From positions 109,302 to 173,301 of the forward strand of contig JBFWNY010000003.1 in the NCBI GenBank assembly GCA_050250815.1: a stretch of 64,000 nt of DNA. Direction: 5' to 3'. The translations under genes were made by a program, and so were the position numbers. The notes under the pieces are model-generated. The model worked only from the letters and a program-made list of their open reading frames with translations, was not told where the DNA came from and searched no databases. The DNA comes from JAEUMD01 sp050250815 (GTDB lineage Bacteria > Pseudomonadota > Alphaproteobacteria > Rhizobiales > Hyphomicrobiaceae). Shown piece after piece: positions 8,289 to 16,729 of the stretch (position 1 is the stretch's first letter; every line of letters begins with the position of its first letter).

Positions 8289-9206
8289 ATGGTGCCCGAC
8301 ACGATCCGCGTCGCAGCCGCCCAGTATCCCATCGACGCCGTCGAGACGCTTGGCGCCTGGCGGGACAAGGTCGCGCGTTGGGTCGCCGACGGCGCGGCCA
8401 CCGGAGCGCAGCTGCTCGTGTTCCCCGAATATGCGGCCATCGAGCAGGCGCACGCGCTCGGCGCTGACGTCTACAGCGATCTTGCCGCGACTTTGCAGGC
8501 CGTCGCGTCGCTTGCCGGCGAACGTGTCGCCTTCCACGTCGAGTTGGCAGAGCGCCACGGCGTCCACATTCTCGCTGGCAGCGGGCCTCTGGCGCGGGAA
8601 GACGGCCGCTACGTCAATGCCGCGCAGCTTGTATCCCCGACGGGCAACGTCGGCGAACAGCACAAGCTCATTCTCACACCTTTCGAGCGCGACTGGGGTA
8701 TGGCGGCGGGCCGCGACATCTGCGTGTTCGAGACCGACGTGGGGCGCGTCGGAACCGCAATCTGCTACGACAGCGAGTTTCCCTACCTGTCGCGCGCGAT
8801 GGTCGCGGCCGGTGCCGAGATCCTTCTCGTGCCTCAGTGCACCGAGCTCATTTCGGGCCACCACCGCGTGCGCACAGGGGCCTTGTCGCGCGCGCTCGAG
8901 AACCAGGTTGCGGCGGTCACCAGCCCCACGATCGGCGACGCGCTATGGTCGGCCGCTGTCGACCACAACACGGGTGCGGCCGGCATATACGTGCCAGCCG
9001 AGCACGGCGTGTCCGATTCCGGCGTTCTGGCCGAGGGCCGCATCAACGAGCCGGGCTGGATCGCCGCCACCGTCGACTTCCGTCATCTGCGCAGCCTGCG
9101 CACGGGCGGCGAGATGCGCAACTTCGTCGATTGGATGGAGCAGCCCGGAGCTGCAGAGGCCGCGGCTTCCGCCACGCATCGGGTGGTGACACTCGACCTG
9201 AGGTGA
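8289..9206 (+). CDS. Carbon-nitrogen hydrolase (nitrilase superfamily)
   Basis: An amidase or carbamoylase of the nitrilase fold. The catalytic Glu47 (FPEYA), Lys126 (EQHKLILTPFE) and Cys159 (AICYDSEFP) are all in place in a 305-residue protein. It is the last gene of the SnoaL-panD-GNAT-hydrolase run, with only two bases between the GNAT stop and its ATG. Possible roles include releasing an amide- or carbamoyl-linked amine; a link to beta-alanine is suggested only by the neighbour panD. Confidence 0.9.
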   Translation: MVPDTIRVAAAQYPIDAVETLGAWRDKVARWVADGAATGAQLLVFPEYAAIEQAHALGADVYSDLAATLQAVASLAGERVAFHVELAERHGVHILAGSGPLAREDGRYVNAAQLVSPTGNVGEQHKLILTPFERDWGMAAGRDICVFETDVGRVGTAICYDSEFPYLSRAMVAAGAEILLVPQCTELISGHHRVRTGALSRALENQVAAVTSPTIGDALWSAAVDHNTGAAGIYVPAEHGVSDSGVLAEGRINEPGWIAATVDFRHLRSLRTGGEMRNFVDWMEQPGAAEAAASATHRVVTLDLR

Positions 9207-9244
9207 TGCAGACCCTGCTCGGCGGGGACGGCCTTGTCAGCAGA

Positions 9245-11047
9245 CTAGCGCGACAGGCGAAGCTCAGAGAGGCTACGGCCGATCGCTTGGAACGCCTCGA
9301 CCATCTCTTGAGCGGTCGACGCCGAGTAGGCGTAAGGCGGCTTGGAGGCGCAGGTCTCGAGCAGCGCGTTCGTCTCGGCATCACCGATGCCGAACGCCAC
9401 CGTATAGATCTCGATGTTCGCCTGCTTGGCGTAGTCGCACGCCTTGGCCAGACGGTCGTTCACCTTGGCTCGGAAGCCATCGTATGTGCGGGGCTCGATG
9501 CGACCATCGCGCAGGTAGGAGTAGGACGACCACTGCGAGTTCGTCGAAGTGTCCGTGCTGGGATCGAGGTTGTTGACGCCGTCGGTCATGAGCACCATCA
9601 CCTTCTTCACTTTAGGATCGCTTGATCCCTCGGTGAATGGCGCACCCGGTGTGAGCACGCGCATGCCCCAGGCGACGCCTTCGGCGACGTTGGTGCCGGA
9701 ATCGAACCAGTATGTGAGACTGTCGATCTTGTCGGTGACAGCCAACTTGGCGTTGGTGAGCGGCAGCAAAGCATCGGGGCACGACTTGTTGGGGCCATGC
9801 GTGGATGGCCCGGTCTCGTCAACAGACGGCGTTGCTCCCGCGGAGTACTTGAACAGGTTCAGGTGGTTTCGCCCGATCCAGGGGTCGTTGAACTTGGGTG
9901 CCGCGGCATCGCGCAGATCCATTCGGTCGGGCAGATAGTCATTGGGCGTATCCCACGCATAGCCCTCGGCAGAGATCGCAGCCTGATCGACAGTATCGGG
10001 CCAGAACCAGGGAACGAAGAGCGTGTTGCCGTCGGACGAATCGGGTGCTTCGTCGGACACGTCCCGGTCGTCGCCCTCGTCACGCGACATCACGCATCCC
10101 TTCCACGGGACGTTGATCTGGTTGAACAGAGTGAAGAAGTTGACGGCCGGATTGGAGAACCAGCAGTCGGGTTCGAAGTTGTATCCCGGCGGCACGTCGC
10201 CTGCCGTCGCTGCGTGGGCCTTCGAGATGGCGAAGGCTTCGCCGAATAGGCGCGCCAGCTTGCGCAGCGGATCGACGAGCGAGCCCTGCAGCCCAGTGCC
10301 GGGCTCTGGTTGGGGAGCGCCTGGAGTGTAGACACAGCCGGGCTCAAATCCGGCCCAATGCCAGCTCAGTCCACGGCCCGCGTGGCTGGAGATCGCATTG
10401 ACGTCCATCCAGCTCATCTGCGTGGCACCGCTTCCGATGTTGACGGTCCCGACGTAGGGCACGACCGCCATCTTGACCCTGTTGGAAACCGACTGCGAAC
10501 CGAACAGAGCTTCGACCAAGTCCTTCGCACCCGTCTTCAGGTCGTCCATGCTGCCCGACATGGAGCCCGTGTTGTCGAGCACGAGCGCTACCTCGATGTT
10601 GCTCGATGCGCGGACCGATTCTGCTTCCGCATCGACGTCCCAGGTCTCGACACCGACAGCCGCAGAGAGCGACGTCGGCATCGTTGCCTTGAGCGATACC
10701 AGATACCCACCGGTCGTCGGCGTGAGCGTCACGCTGTCGAGCGTGACCCCACCGAGCTTCTCCGTATTGGATTGCACGAAGGCCGCAGCCGCCGCCCTGG
10801 CTGCCTCGGTCGCGTCCTCAGTGCTGCCGCGGGCCGCCAGTGCCGCGGCATCGGCCGCGAACTGAAGCTGATGCTTCACGCTGATGGCGCGCGAATAATC
10901 GATGGCAAGACCGGCGACGAGGAACAGCGGGATGATCAAGAGGCCGGTCATGATGGCAACCGAGCCGCGCTGCTCCATCGCAAGCCGCTTGAAGCACTTC
11001 GCGAGAGCGCTGAACGAAGCCGTGCACGCTCCTTCACGATGTTGCAT
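9245..11047 (-). CDS. TadG-like pilus-associated protein with vWA domain
   Basis: A 600-residue protein. It has the TadE/TadG N-terminal module: a membrane helix (about 29-48, SVAIMTGLLIIPLFLVAGLA) followed by a D-x-S-R alignment helix. A von Willebrand A domain begins near 150, with the metal-site motif D158-x-T160-x-S162 (LDNTGSMSG) and a later LMTDGVNN. About 200 residues rich in Trp, Pro, Asp and Asn interrupt the vWA region (260-460), including several Cys that could form disulfides outside the inner membrane. No other tad genes are nearby, so it is a stand-alone copy. It probably acts in surface adhesion or cell-envelope assembly. Confidence 0.85.
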   Translation of the reverse strand: MQHREGACTASFSALAKCFKRLAMEQRGSVAIMTGLLIIPLFLVAGLAIDYSRAISVKHQLQFAADAAALAARGSTEDATEAARAAAAAFVQSNTEKLGGVTLDSVTLTPTTGGYLVSLKATMPTSLSAAVGVETWDVDAEAESVRASSNIEVALVLDNTGSMSGSMDDLKTGAKDLVEALFGSQSVSNRVKMAVVPYVGTVNIGSGATQMSWMDVNAISSHAGRGLSWHWAGFEPGCVYTPGAPQPEPGTGLQGSLVDPLRKLARLFGEAFAISKAHAATAGDVPPGYNFEPDCWFSNPAVNFFTLFNQINVPWKGCVMSRDEGDDRDVSDEAPDSSDGNTLFVPWFWPDTVDQAAISAEGYAWDTPNDYLPDRMDLRDAAAPKFNDPWIGRNHLNLFKYSAGATPSVDETGPSTHGPNKSCPDALLPLTNAKLAVTDKIDSLTYWFDSGTNVAEGVAWGMRVLTPGAPFTEGSSDPKVKKVMVLMTDGVNNLDPSTDTSTNSQWSSYSYLRDGRIEPRTYDGFRAKVNDRLAKACDYAKQANIEIYTVAFGIGDAETNALLETCASKPPYAYSASTAQEMVEAFQAIGRSLSELRLSR

Positions 11048-11329
11048 GGATCGGCTCCCTCGCCCTACAGCTTTGGCCGCACGATCAGCCTCGACTGGCT
11101 ATTGGAGCACGAATTTTGAACAATTCCGTCCTAAGATCACGGTAACAAAGGTGGTTAACCACGCTTCATACTGTGTGTCACCGCCGCCCGAACTGACGCC
11201 AAACGCCAAGTTTCGCACACCAAATAGCGCCACGGGAACCACCGCAAATGGTGAAGACCGCGGAGGCGGGCCCGGGAACCTCGATGAGTTTACGAACCTG
11301 CCGCGCAGAATGTCGCGCTGACCGCGAGA

Positions 11330-12076
11330 CTACTTGAGCGCCCAGGTTACTGTTACGCGGACATCGACCTGTTGGCTGCCGGCTTCGACCGGCACACTCT
11401 CGGCCATGGCTGCACGTGCCAGCATCGGCCCGCGCGGAACACCGTGCGCGGCCTCCTCCGAGATCGTCAAAACCTCGCCCAGGGCCGCGCCACCGGCCTC
11501 CGCATAGAGCGCGGCGCGCCGACGCGCATTCTCGAACGCCTGCTTGCGCGCCTTATCCTTGATCGCGTCCGGTTCCGCGATGTCGAAAGACAGCGCACCG
11601 ATCTGGTTGGCACCCTGGCTCACCAGCATGTCGAGAACATCGCCGACACGCTTCAGGTCGCGCACGACGACGTGCACCTCGTTGGAGACGCGATAGCCGT
11701 CGATTCGCTGCGCCTGCCCATCGCGACGGTTGGTGTAGCGCGGTGAGACGTTGAAGGAGGATGTCTGCAGGTCCGCGCTCGCTATCCCTGCCTTCTTCAA
11801 GTGATCAATGAGCGCCGTCATGATGGTCGAATTATCGGAGAGCGCCGCCCGCGCCGTTTCGGCCTCCGTCACCACGCCACCCGACAGCCGCGCGATGTCG
11901 GGCCTGGCCGCGACGCTGCCCTCAGCCGAAACCGTCACCGTGCGTTGCATCTGCTTCTCCTCGGCCAGCGCCGCCGTGCCCCACCCCACGACGCAGGACA
12001 TTGCCAAAACCATCGCGGACAAGACGCGGCCGCGGCAACGCGAAGCCGGATCGATGGGGCTGATGTGGAGGGACAT
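11330..12076 (-). CDS. Secreted SIMPL-domain (DUF541) protein
   Basis: A 248-residue exported protein with an N-terminal signal peptide (hydrophobic stretch about 18-37, predicted cleavage after ALA-EE). A SIMPL/DUF541 domain follows: VTVSAEGSVAARPDIARLSGGVVT, LQTSSFNVSPRY, and the C-terminal alpha/beta part with DIAEPDAIKDKARKQAFENA. The family is periplasmic or outer-membrane associated; in other bacteria it has been linked to oxidative stress. AGGAG precedes the ATG. Confidence 0.88.
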   Translation of the reverse strand: MSLHISPIDPASRCRGRVLSAMVLAMSCVVGWGTAALAEEKQMQRTVTVSAEGSVAARPDIARLSGGVVTEAETARAALSDNSTIMTALIDHLKKAGIASADLQTSSFNVSPRYTNRRDGQAQRIDGYRVSNEVHVVVRDLKRVGDVLDMLVSQGANQIGALSFDIAEPDAIKDKARKQAFENARRRAALYAEAGGAALGEVLTISEEAAHGVPRGPMLARAAMAESVPVEAGSQQVDVRVTVTWALK

Positions 12077-12242
12077 GCTTCGGGCTCCTGGGCCAACCTG
12101 TTGCGCGGGTCCACCCGCGACCTCGCGAACGCATCTTTGCCAAATCTAGATGGCGACTGCGGCGACAATAAAGGCGAGGACGGCGCTTCGTCGAGGGAAG
12201 CGATGCTGCTATAGAGCGGGGCCGTCCGGCACCGCGCCGTCC

Positions 12243-12318
12243 GGGCCCGTAGCTCAATGGTTAGAGCTGGCGGCTCATAACCGTCTGGTTGCAGGTTCGA
12301 ATCCTGCCGGGCCCACCA
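12243..12318 (+). tRNA. tRNA with CAU anticodon, probably tRNA-Ile2 (lysidine type)
   Basis: A full cloverleaf can be drawn. The acceptor stem is GGGCCCG/CGGGCCC, the D arm GCTC/GAGC, and the anticodon stem GGCGG/CCGTC with loop CTCATAA (anticodon at 12276-12278). The T arm is GCAGG/CCTGC with loop TTCGAAT, and CCA is encoded at 12316-12318. Anticodon CAU would decode AUG, but the D loop AATGGTTA and anticodon arm closely resemble E. coli ileX, so C34 is probably changed to lysidine by TilS to read AUA. It is not an initiator, since position 1-72 is paired. Confidence 0.9.
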
Positions 12319-12354
12319 CCGCGGCGGCGCCAGCTTCGCGAGCCCCACAACGAA

Positions 12355-12382
12355 AGCGGCCCGCGCCGGGGCACGGGCCGCT
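12355..12382 (-). terminator. Terminator downstream of sulfide:quinone reductase
   Basis: AGCGGCCCG pairs with CGGGCCGCT across a ten-base loop. Read on the minus strand it is followed by TTTCGTTGT, a short T-rich tail, placing it 23 bases after the sqr stop. On the plus strand it could also end the tRNA transcript. Confidence 0.6.
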
Positions 12383-12404
12383 CACGATCAAATTCACCGC
12401 ACGA

Positions 12405-13685
12405 CTACTCTGCGGGCGACTTCAACTTGTTGATGTTGAGCATACCGAGCACGTACTTCTCGTAGAACGGCTCTGTCGTTCCCTTGCGCATCTTGCGCAG
12501 GAAGTACTTCTCGAAAGCGACCTTGGCGTAGTGCACCCACACGCCCTCCGCCGACCAGTTGACGTTGCGCGGCGGGATCTGCGGCTGGGCGACGAACGCC
12601 GCGCCCTTATCGCCGAAGTCGGCGAGACACAGCGCGCTCCATGTCGGAATCTTGTGCGGGTCCTTGCCTGCGATGAGGTCGGCGATGTTCTCGACCGCCG
12701 CCGTCACCATGCTCTCGATCATGTATCCGGTCTTGGGCACGCCGACGGGCACCGGGGTAGCCTCGAGCGGCGGAATGGCTATGCAAACGCCAACCGCGAA
12801 GACGTTCTTGTACTTGGAATTGCGCTGGTACTTATCGACCAGGATGAAGCCGCGCGGGTTGTTCAGCCCCTCGACGCCGCGGGTCGCTGGCACGCCGCGG
12901 AATGCTGGCAGCATCATCGAGTACTTGAAGGGAAGCTCGTGCTTCTTCTTCTCGGTGCCGTCGTCGTTGAACTCGGTGACGAACATCTTGTCCGCTTCCA
13001 CCTTGTCCACCTTGGCGTTACAGATCCAGCGGATATGGCGCTCCCGCATCTCGCTTTCGAGCATGCCCTTGGTGTCACCGACGCCACCCAGGCCCAGATG
13101 CCCGACGTAGGGCTCCGAGGTAACGAACGTCATCGGCACGCGATCCCGCAGGCGGCGCTTGCGCAGGTCCGTCTCCATGATCATCGCATACTCGTAGGCC
13201 GGGCCGTAGCAGGAGGCTCCCTGCACCGCACCGACGATGATCGGGCCCGGCTCCTTGCAGAACGCCTCCCATTTCTGGTGGGCGGACAGCGCATGATCGA
13301 CGGTGCAGACCGACTGGGTGTAATGCTCCGGCCCCAGACCGGAAATTTCGTCGAACGCCAGTTCCGGCCCGGTCGCGATGATCAGATAGTCATAGCCGAG
13401 CATGGACCCGTCGCTCAGCTCGATCTGGTTGGTGTCCGGCTTGATCTGCCGGGCGCCGGTCGAAAGGAAGTTGATCCCCTGCTTCTTCATCAGGGGCGGC
13501 AGATCGATGGTGATCTGCTCCTTGCTGCGCCAGCCGACGCCAACCCACGGATTGGACGGGGTGAACTGGAAGTAGTCCCTGTCGGACAGCAGGGTGACCG
13601 CGTGATCGCGACCCAGCATGTCGCGCGCCTCGTAGGCCGCGGACATACCGCCGACACCACCACCCAGAACAACGATTTTGGCCAT
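12405..13685 (-). CDS. sqr: Sulfide:quinone oxidoreductase
   Basis: A membrane-bound FAD protein that oxidises sulfide to polysulfide or sulfane sulfur and passes electrons to quinone. In the 426 residues the N-terminal dinucleotide fold (VVLGGGVGGM) and second glycine region (IIATGPELAF) bind FAD. The three redox cysteines fall at 127 (QSVCTVD), 159 (QGASCYGPAYE) and 353 (ALCLADF), nearly the spacing known from Acidithiobacillus SQR (128/160/356). This separates it from NADH dehydrogenase-2. A GGAG ribosome site lies upstream. It could feed the cytochrome bc1 complex encoded at 21-24 kb. Confidence 0.88.
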   Translation of the reverse strand: MAKIVVLGGGVGGMSAAYEARDMLGRDHAVTLLSDRDYFQFTPSNPWVGVGWRSKEQITIDLPPLMKKQGINFLSTGARQIKPDTNQIELSDGSMLGYDYLIIATGPELAFDEISGLGPEHYTQSVCTVDHALSAHQKWEAFCKEPGPIIVGAVQGASCYGPAYEYAMIMETDLRKRRLRDRVPMTFVTSEPYVGHLGLGGVGDTKGMLESEMRERHIRWICNAKVDKVEADKMFVTEFNDDGTEKKKHELPFKYSMMLPAFRGVPATRGVEGLNNPRGFILVDKYQRNSKYKNVFAVGVCIAIPPLEATPVPVGVPKTGYMIESMVTAAVENIADLIAGKDPHKIPTWSALCLADFGDKGAAFVAQPQIPPRNVNWSAEGVWVHYAKVAFEKYFLRKMRKGTTEPFYEKYVLGMLNINKLKSPAE

Positions 13686-14030
13686 GTGTGCTCTCCTTCG
13701 GATCGCTTCCTCTTGCCGTTCACCTTGAACCCGGCACAGGCCTGGCGCGGCTTTCTTGTTGAATTCTTACAGCAGGACATTGCCATCTGCTGATGTCAAT
13801 GCTGCGGTCGTAGCAAAAATACCCCCTCGCCTGCGGCAGATTCGGGGAGAATATTCAGTCACTACGTGGCAACGGTCTTGTGGACGGCGGCCGTCTTCTC
13901 GCCGGGGCACCTTTGTCCCGGTTGCGCCCTCAGGCATTGTCCTGGCGCAATGACGGCAGGACGCCGCGTTGCAATTTTTGGCTCGATGGAGGGCCGCACG
14001 CCTGCTGAGAGGAGTTCGAGCGAGGTCCAG
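13686..14030. other. 345-base gap, sqr / HemG-like divergent region
   Basis: No convincing gene. It must hold the divergent promoters of sqr and the HemG-like flavodoxin gene. An eight-base palindrome GAATATTC lies at 13849-13856, next to an A-rich stretch (AGCAAAAATACC). I could not fit it to a known sulfide-responsive operator. Confidence 0.5.
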
Positions 14031-14603
14031 ATGGGCAAAGTACTGATCGCCTTTGCATCCCGCGAGGGGCAGACGCGCCGCATCTGCGCGCGCATTGCAA
14101 GCTGCCTCGCCGACCGCGGCCACCCGTCCGATCTGCTCGACCTCACCGCCGGCGCACCCGTGCCCGACATCGAATTCGTGTCGTCGGTGATCGTCGCCGG
14201 CTCGATCCACCGGGGCCGCACCGATCAGGCGCTGTCACGGTTTCTGATGTGCTATGCCCCTCGCCTCGCGCGACTTCCGTCGGCTTACGTCAGCGTCAGC
14301 CTGTCGGCCGCATCCCCCAACTCCGACGCCCGTCATGCGGTCGATGAGATCGCGCGCCACATGCTGCACGAGGTCGGCTGGCATCCCGACTTCATGGAGC
14401 ACGTCGCGGGCGCGGTGGAGCCTCAGTCGCTGGGGCTGCTCGAGCGGTGCGCGGTGCACGCGGTGACGCGGCATCGCGGGATCGACGTGGCCGACGATGG
14501 GCGAACGGAACTGACCGATTGGGATGCGGTCGACGCGTTTGTCGACCGCTTCGCCGCCCGCCTGCCGAAGCCCCGGAACGGTGCGACCGCCCCGGCCTCC
14601 TGA
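14031..14603 (+). CDS. HemG-like flavodoxin-domain protein (putative protoporphyrinogen IX dehydrogenase)
   Basis: 190 residues. The flavodoxin FMN-phosphate loop lies at the N-terminus (IAFASREGQTRRIC) and a SIHRGR segment resembles HemG (HYG/SIRYG.H region). The middle YVSVSLSAASPNSD and later regions also follow the HemG-type pattern. HemG oxidises protoporphyrinogen IX to protoporphyrin IX with quinones as acceptor. The ATG at 14031 has GAGG five bases upstream; the upstream frame extension is rejected. hemF is present at 27.6 kb, so a haem role fits, but a general flavodoxin function remains possible. Confidence 0.7.
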   Translation: MGKVLIAFASREGQTRRICARIASCLADRGHPSDLLDLTAGAPVPDIEFVSSVIVAGSIHRGRTDQALSRFLMCYAPRLARLPSAYVSVSLSAASPNSDARHAVDEIARHMLHEVGWHPDFMEHVAGAVEPQSLGLLERCAVHAVTRHRGIDVADDGRTELTDWDAVDAFVDRFAARLPKPRNGATAPAS

Positions 14604-14625
14604 AGCCGGCCGTGCAGGCCGCCGC

Positions 14626-15321
14626 TCACGATTTGGCGCCGCCGTCCTCTTGCGCGTGCTGTCCGTACGCTCGGAACTTCTCGAGCATCAGCCGCATCTC
14701 GGTGGTTGGCAGGATCACCGGTTTGCCCAGCTGCAGCACGGTCACGTACTGCGCCGCCAGGGTTTCGACCTCCTGCGCCATCTCCAGCGCCCCGGCCAAC
14801 GAACGTCCGAGGGCGATCTGACCATGATTTGCCATCAGGCACGCGTCGCGGTTTGCCAGCCCGGATGCCACGTGGCGCGACAGCTCCTCGGTCCCGAACG
14901 TGGCGTAAGGCACGAGCGGGATGTCGTCGCCACCGGCGATCGCCACCATGTAGTGAAAGGCCGGGATCGGCTTGTGCGCACAGGCAAGCGCGGTGGCGTT
15001 AAGCGAATGCGTATGGACCACGGCTGCCCGGTCGGACCGGGTGGCGTAGGCGGCAAGATGGAAGCGCCATTCGCTCGAAGGCTTGCGCTGGTTGGCCGCG
15101 ACGCTGCCATCCTCACCAACCCTGACGACATCTTCAGGTGTCAACGCCTCGTAGGCCATGCCCGTCGGCGTGATCAGCATGCCTCCCGGTACGCGGGCCG
15201 ACACGTTGCCCGACCGGCCCGGCGACAGGCCGGAGCGGCTCATGGCACGTGCGGTCGCGATGACTTCGGCGCGCAGTGCGGTGTCCTGGCTGTCCGCCTT
15301 CCGCCGCCGCGCGCCACTCAT
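14626..15321 (-). CDS. Class II aldolase, probable DHAP-shunt aldolase (Ald2-like)
   Basis: A zinc aldolase of the fuculose-1-phosphate aldolase/AraD fold, 231 residues. The catalytic Glu lies in SSEWRFHL; the metal-binding His pair is in VVHTHSLNATA and a third in the NHGQIALG region. Its ATG overlaps the mtnA stop (ATGA), so the two are translated together. MtnA makes a 5-substituted ribulose-1-phosphate, and this enzyme most likely splits it to dihydroxyacetone phosphate plus (methylthio)acetaldehyde or acetaldehyde. An alternative reading as MtnB dehydratase is less favoured because no MtnC/MtnD genes are in the window. Confidence 0.82.
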   Translation of the reverse strand: MSGARRRKADSQDTALRAEVIATARAMSRSGLSPGRSGNVSARVPGGMLITPTGMAYEALTPEDVVRVGEDGSVAANQRKPSSEWRFHLAAYATRSDRAAVVHTHSLNATALACAHKPIPAFHYMVAIAGGDDIPLVPYATFGTEELSRHVASGLANRDACLMANHGQIALGRSLAGALEMAQEVETLAAQYVTVLQLGKPVILPTTEMRLMLEKFRAYGQHAQEDGGAKS

Positions 15322-16427
15322 GCGGCACCCCGTGTCGCTGCCCGCTCCGGATAGAGTGATAGCAGGCCTTCGCGCGTCGCCGGTGCAACGCCCCGCTCGG
15401 TGACGAAACCCGTCACGAGCCGCGCCGGCGTGACGTCGAAGGCCGGATTGGCCGCTGGCGAGCCCGGAGCCGCGATCTCACCCTTGGCCAGTTCGCCGTC
15501 CGTCGATCTCACCGTCATCGTCAGCACCTCGTCCGCGGCGCGCTCCTCGATGGGGATGGCGAAGCCGTCGTCGAGCGTCCAGTCGATGGTCGAGTACGGG
15601 AGCGCGACATAGAAGGGCACGCCGTTGTCACGCGCAGCCAGCGCCTTGAGGTAAGTGCCGATCTTGTTGGCGACATCGCCGTTGGCGGTGACGCGGTCCG
15701 TGCCGACGATGACCATGTCCACGCGGCCGTGCTGCATGAGGTGCCCGCCGGCATTGTCGACGATGATGGTGTGCGGCACGCCGTGGGCGCCCAGCTCGTA
15801 GGCTGTCAGCGCCGCGCCCTGATTGCGCGGGCGCGTCTCATCTACCCACACATGAACCGGTATGCCCTTGTCGTGCGCTTGATAGATCGGCGAGGTCGCC
15901 GTGCCCCAGTCGACGCACGCGATCCAACCCGCGTTGCAGTGGGTGAGCACGTTGACCGGTTCGCCCTTCTTCTTGCGGGCCGCGATATCTTCAATGAGCT
16001 TCAGGCCGGCGACCCCGATGCTGCGGCACGTTTCGACGTCCTCGTCGGCGATCTTGCCGGCCTTGGCGAACGCCGCCTCAGCACGCCGGGCCGGGGACAA
16101 GGGTGCTATCGTCTTGCGCATCTCCTCGAGCGCCCAGCGCAGGTTGACCGCGGTCGGGCGCTGCGCGTTGAGGTATTCGATATTCCGGGCAAGGCTGTCG
16201 TCGGAGGCGTCCTCGCTGAGCGCCATGGCGAGCCCGTAGGCCGCCGTTGCGCCGATAAGAGGCGCGCCGCGAACCTGCATCGTCTTGATTGCCTTCGCTG
16301 CGTCGTTGACCGTCCGCAGCTGGGCGATGCGCAGCCGGTGCGGCAGCTCCGTCTGGTCGATGATCTCGACGCTGCGGCCGTCAGCCGATAGCCAGATCGT
16401 GCGCATCGGCTTGCCATTGATCTTCAT
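15318..16427 (-). CDS. mtnA: 5-methylthioribose-1-phosphate isomerase MtnA
   Basis: Converts methylthioribose-1-phosphate (and 5-deoxyribose-1-phosphate in some species) to the ribulose-1-phosphate. From the ATG at 16427 (GGGAGG six bases upstream) it has 369 residues. It carries RGAPLIGATAAYG, the catalytic Cys164 (LTHCNAG) and Asp244 (VGTDRVTANGDVANKIGT), the pair matching Cys160/Asp240 of the Bacillus enzyme. The frame runs 65 codons further upstream without conserved sequence. It is coupled to the aldolase gene downstream and lies after apt and a zinc-ribbon gene on the same strand. Confidence 0.96.
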   Translation of the reverse strand: MKINGKPMRTIWLSADGRSVEIIDQTELPHRLRIAQLRTVNDAAKAIKTMQVRGAPLIGATAAYGLAMALSEDASDDSLARNIEYLNAQRPTAVNLRWALEEMRKTIAPLSPARRAEAAFAKAGKIADEDVETCRSIGVAGLKLIEDIAARKKKGEPVNVLTHCNAGWIACVDWGTATSPIYQAHDKGIPVHVWVDETRPRNQGAALTAYELGAHGVPHTIIVDNAGGHLMQHGRVDMVIVGTDRVTANGDVANKIGTYLKALAARDNGVPFYVALPYSTIDWTLDDGFAIPIEERAADEVLTMTVRSTDGELAKGEIAAPGSPAANPAFDVTPARLVTGFVTERGVAPATREGLLSLYPERAATRGAA

Positions 16428-16477
16428 CGCTCGCCTCCCTGCCGGCGGATCACAGCCACGCGGCCGTGCCGCGGCTG

Positions 16478-16729
16478 TCAGAACTGCGGACGGTGCGCCG
16501 CGTTGGCCATATGGATTGCATCCTCCAGACCGCAAGTGGCGCAGGAGAACTCGTACCACTCGGCGTACGGTCGCGCCGAGCGGTCGACGACACGCACGCC
16601 CTCGACACCGCAGGCCGGACACGCGAGCGCCGCCGTATGATCACGCTGGAACGTCCGCAGAACCTGCATCGCCCGCTCCATGAGGGGACCACCGCCGACG
16701 AACTTTGCAGTCTTCTTGTCGTCCGGCAT
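16478..16729 (-). CDS. Small zinc-ribbon protein, unknown function
   Basis: 83 residues with one zinc-ribbon-like pair of knuckles: CPACG at about 37-41 and CATCG at about 63-67, separated by 22 residues rich in aromatic and charged side chains. The ATG overlaps the apt stop (TGATG), which argues that it is real and co-translated. mtnA follows 50 bases later. It is probably a zinc-binding accessory or regulatory protein; no family recognised. Confidence 0.65.
   Translation of the reverse strand: MPDDKKTAKFVGGGPLMERAMQVLRTFQRDHTAALACPACGVEGVRVVDRSARPYAEWYEFSCATCGLEDAIHMANAAHRPQF

Noticed and set aside
13849..13856. GAATATTC as a sulfide-responsive (BigR/SqrR-type) operator of sqr
   Set aside because: Does not fit the spaced ATTC/GAAT arrangement and occurs once; no regulator gene nearby.
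16428..16622. N-terminal extension of MtnA to 434 residues
   Set aside because: The extension is Arg/Pro-rich with no conservation, while the ATG at 16427 has a GGGAGG site and gives the family length.
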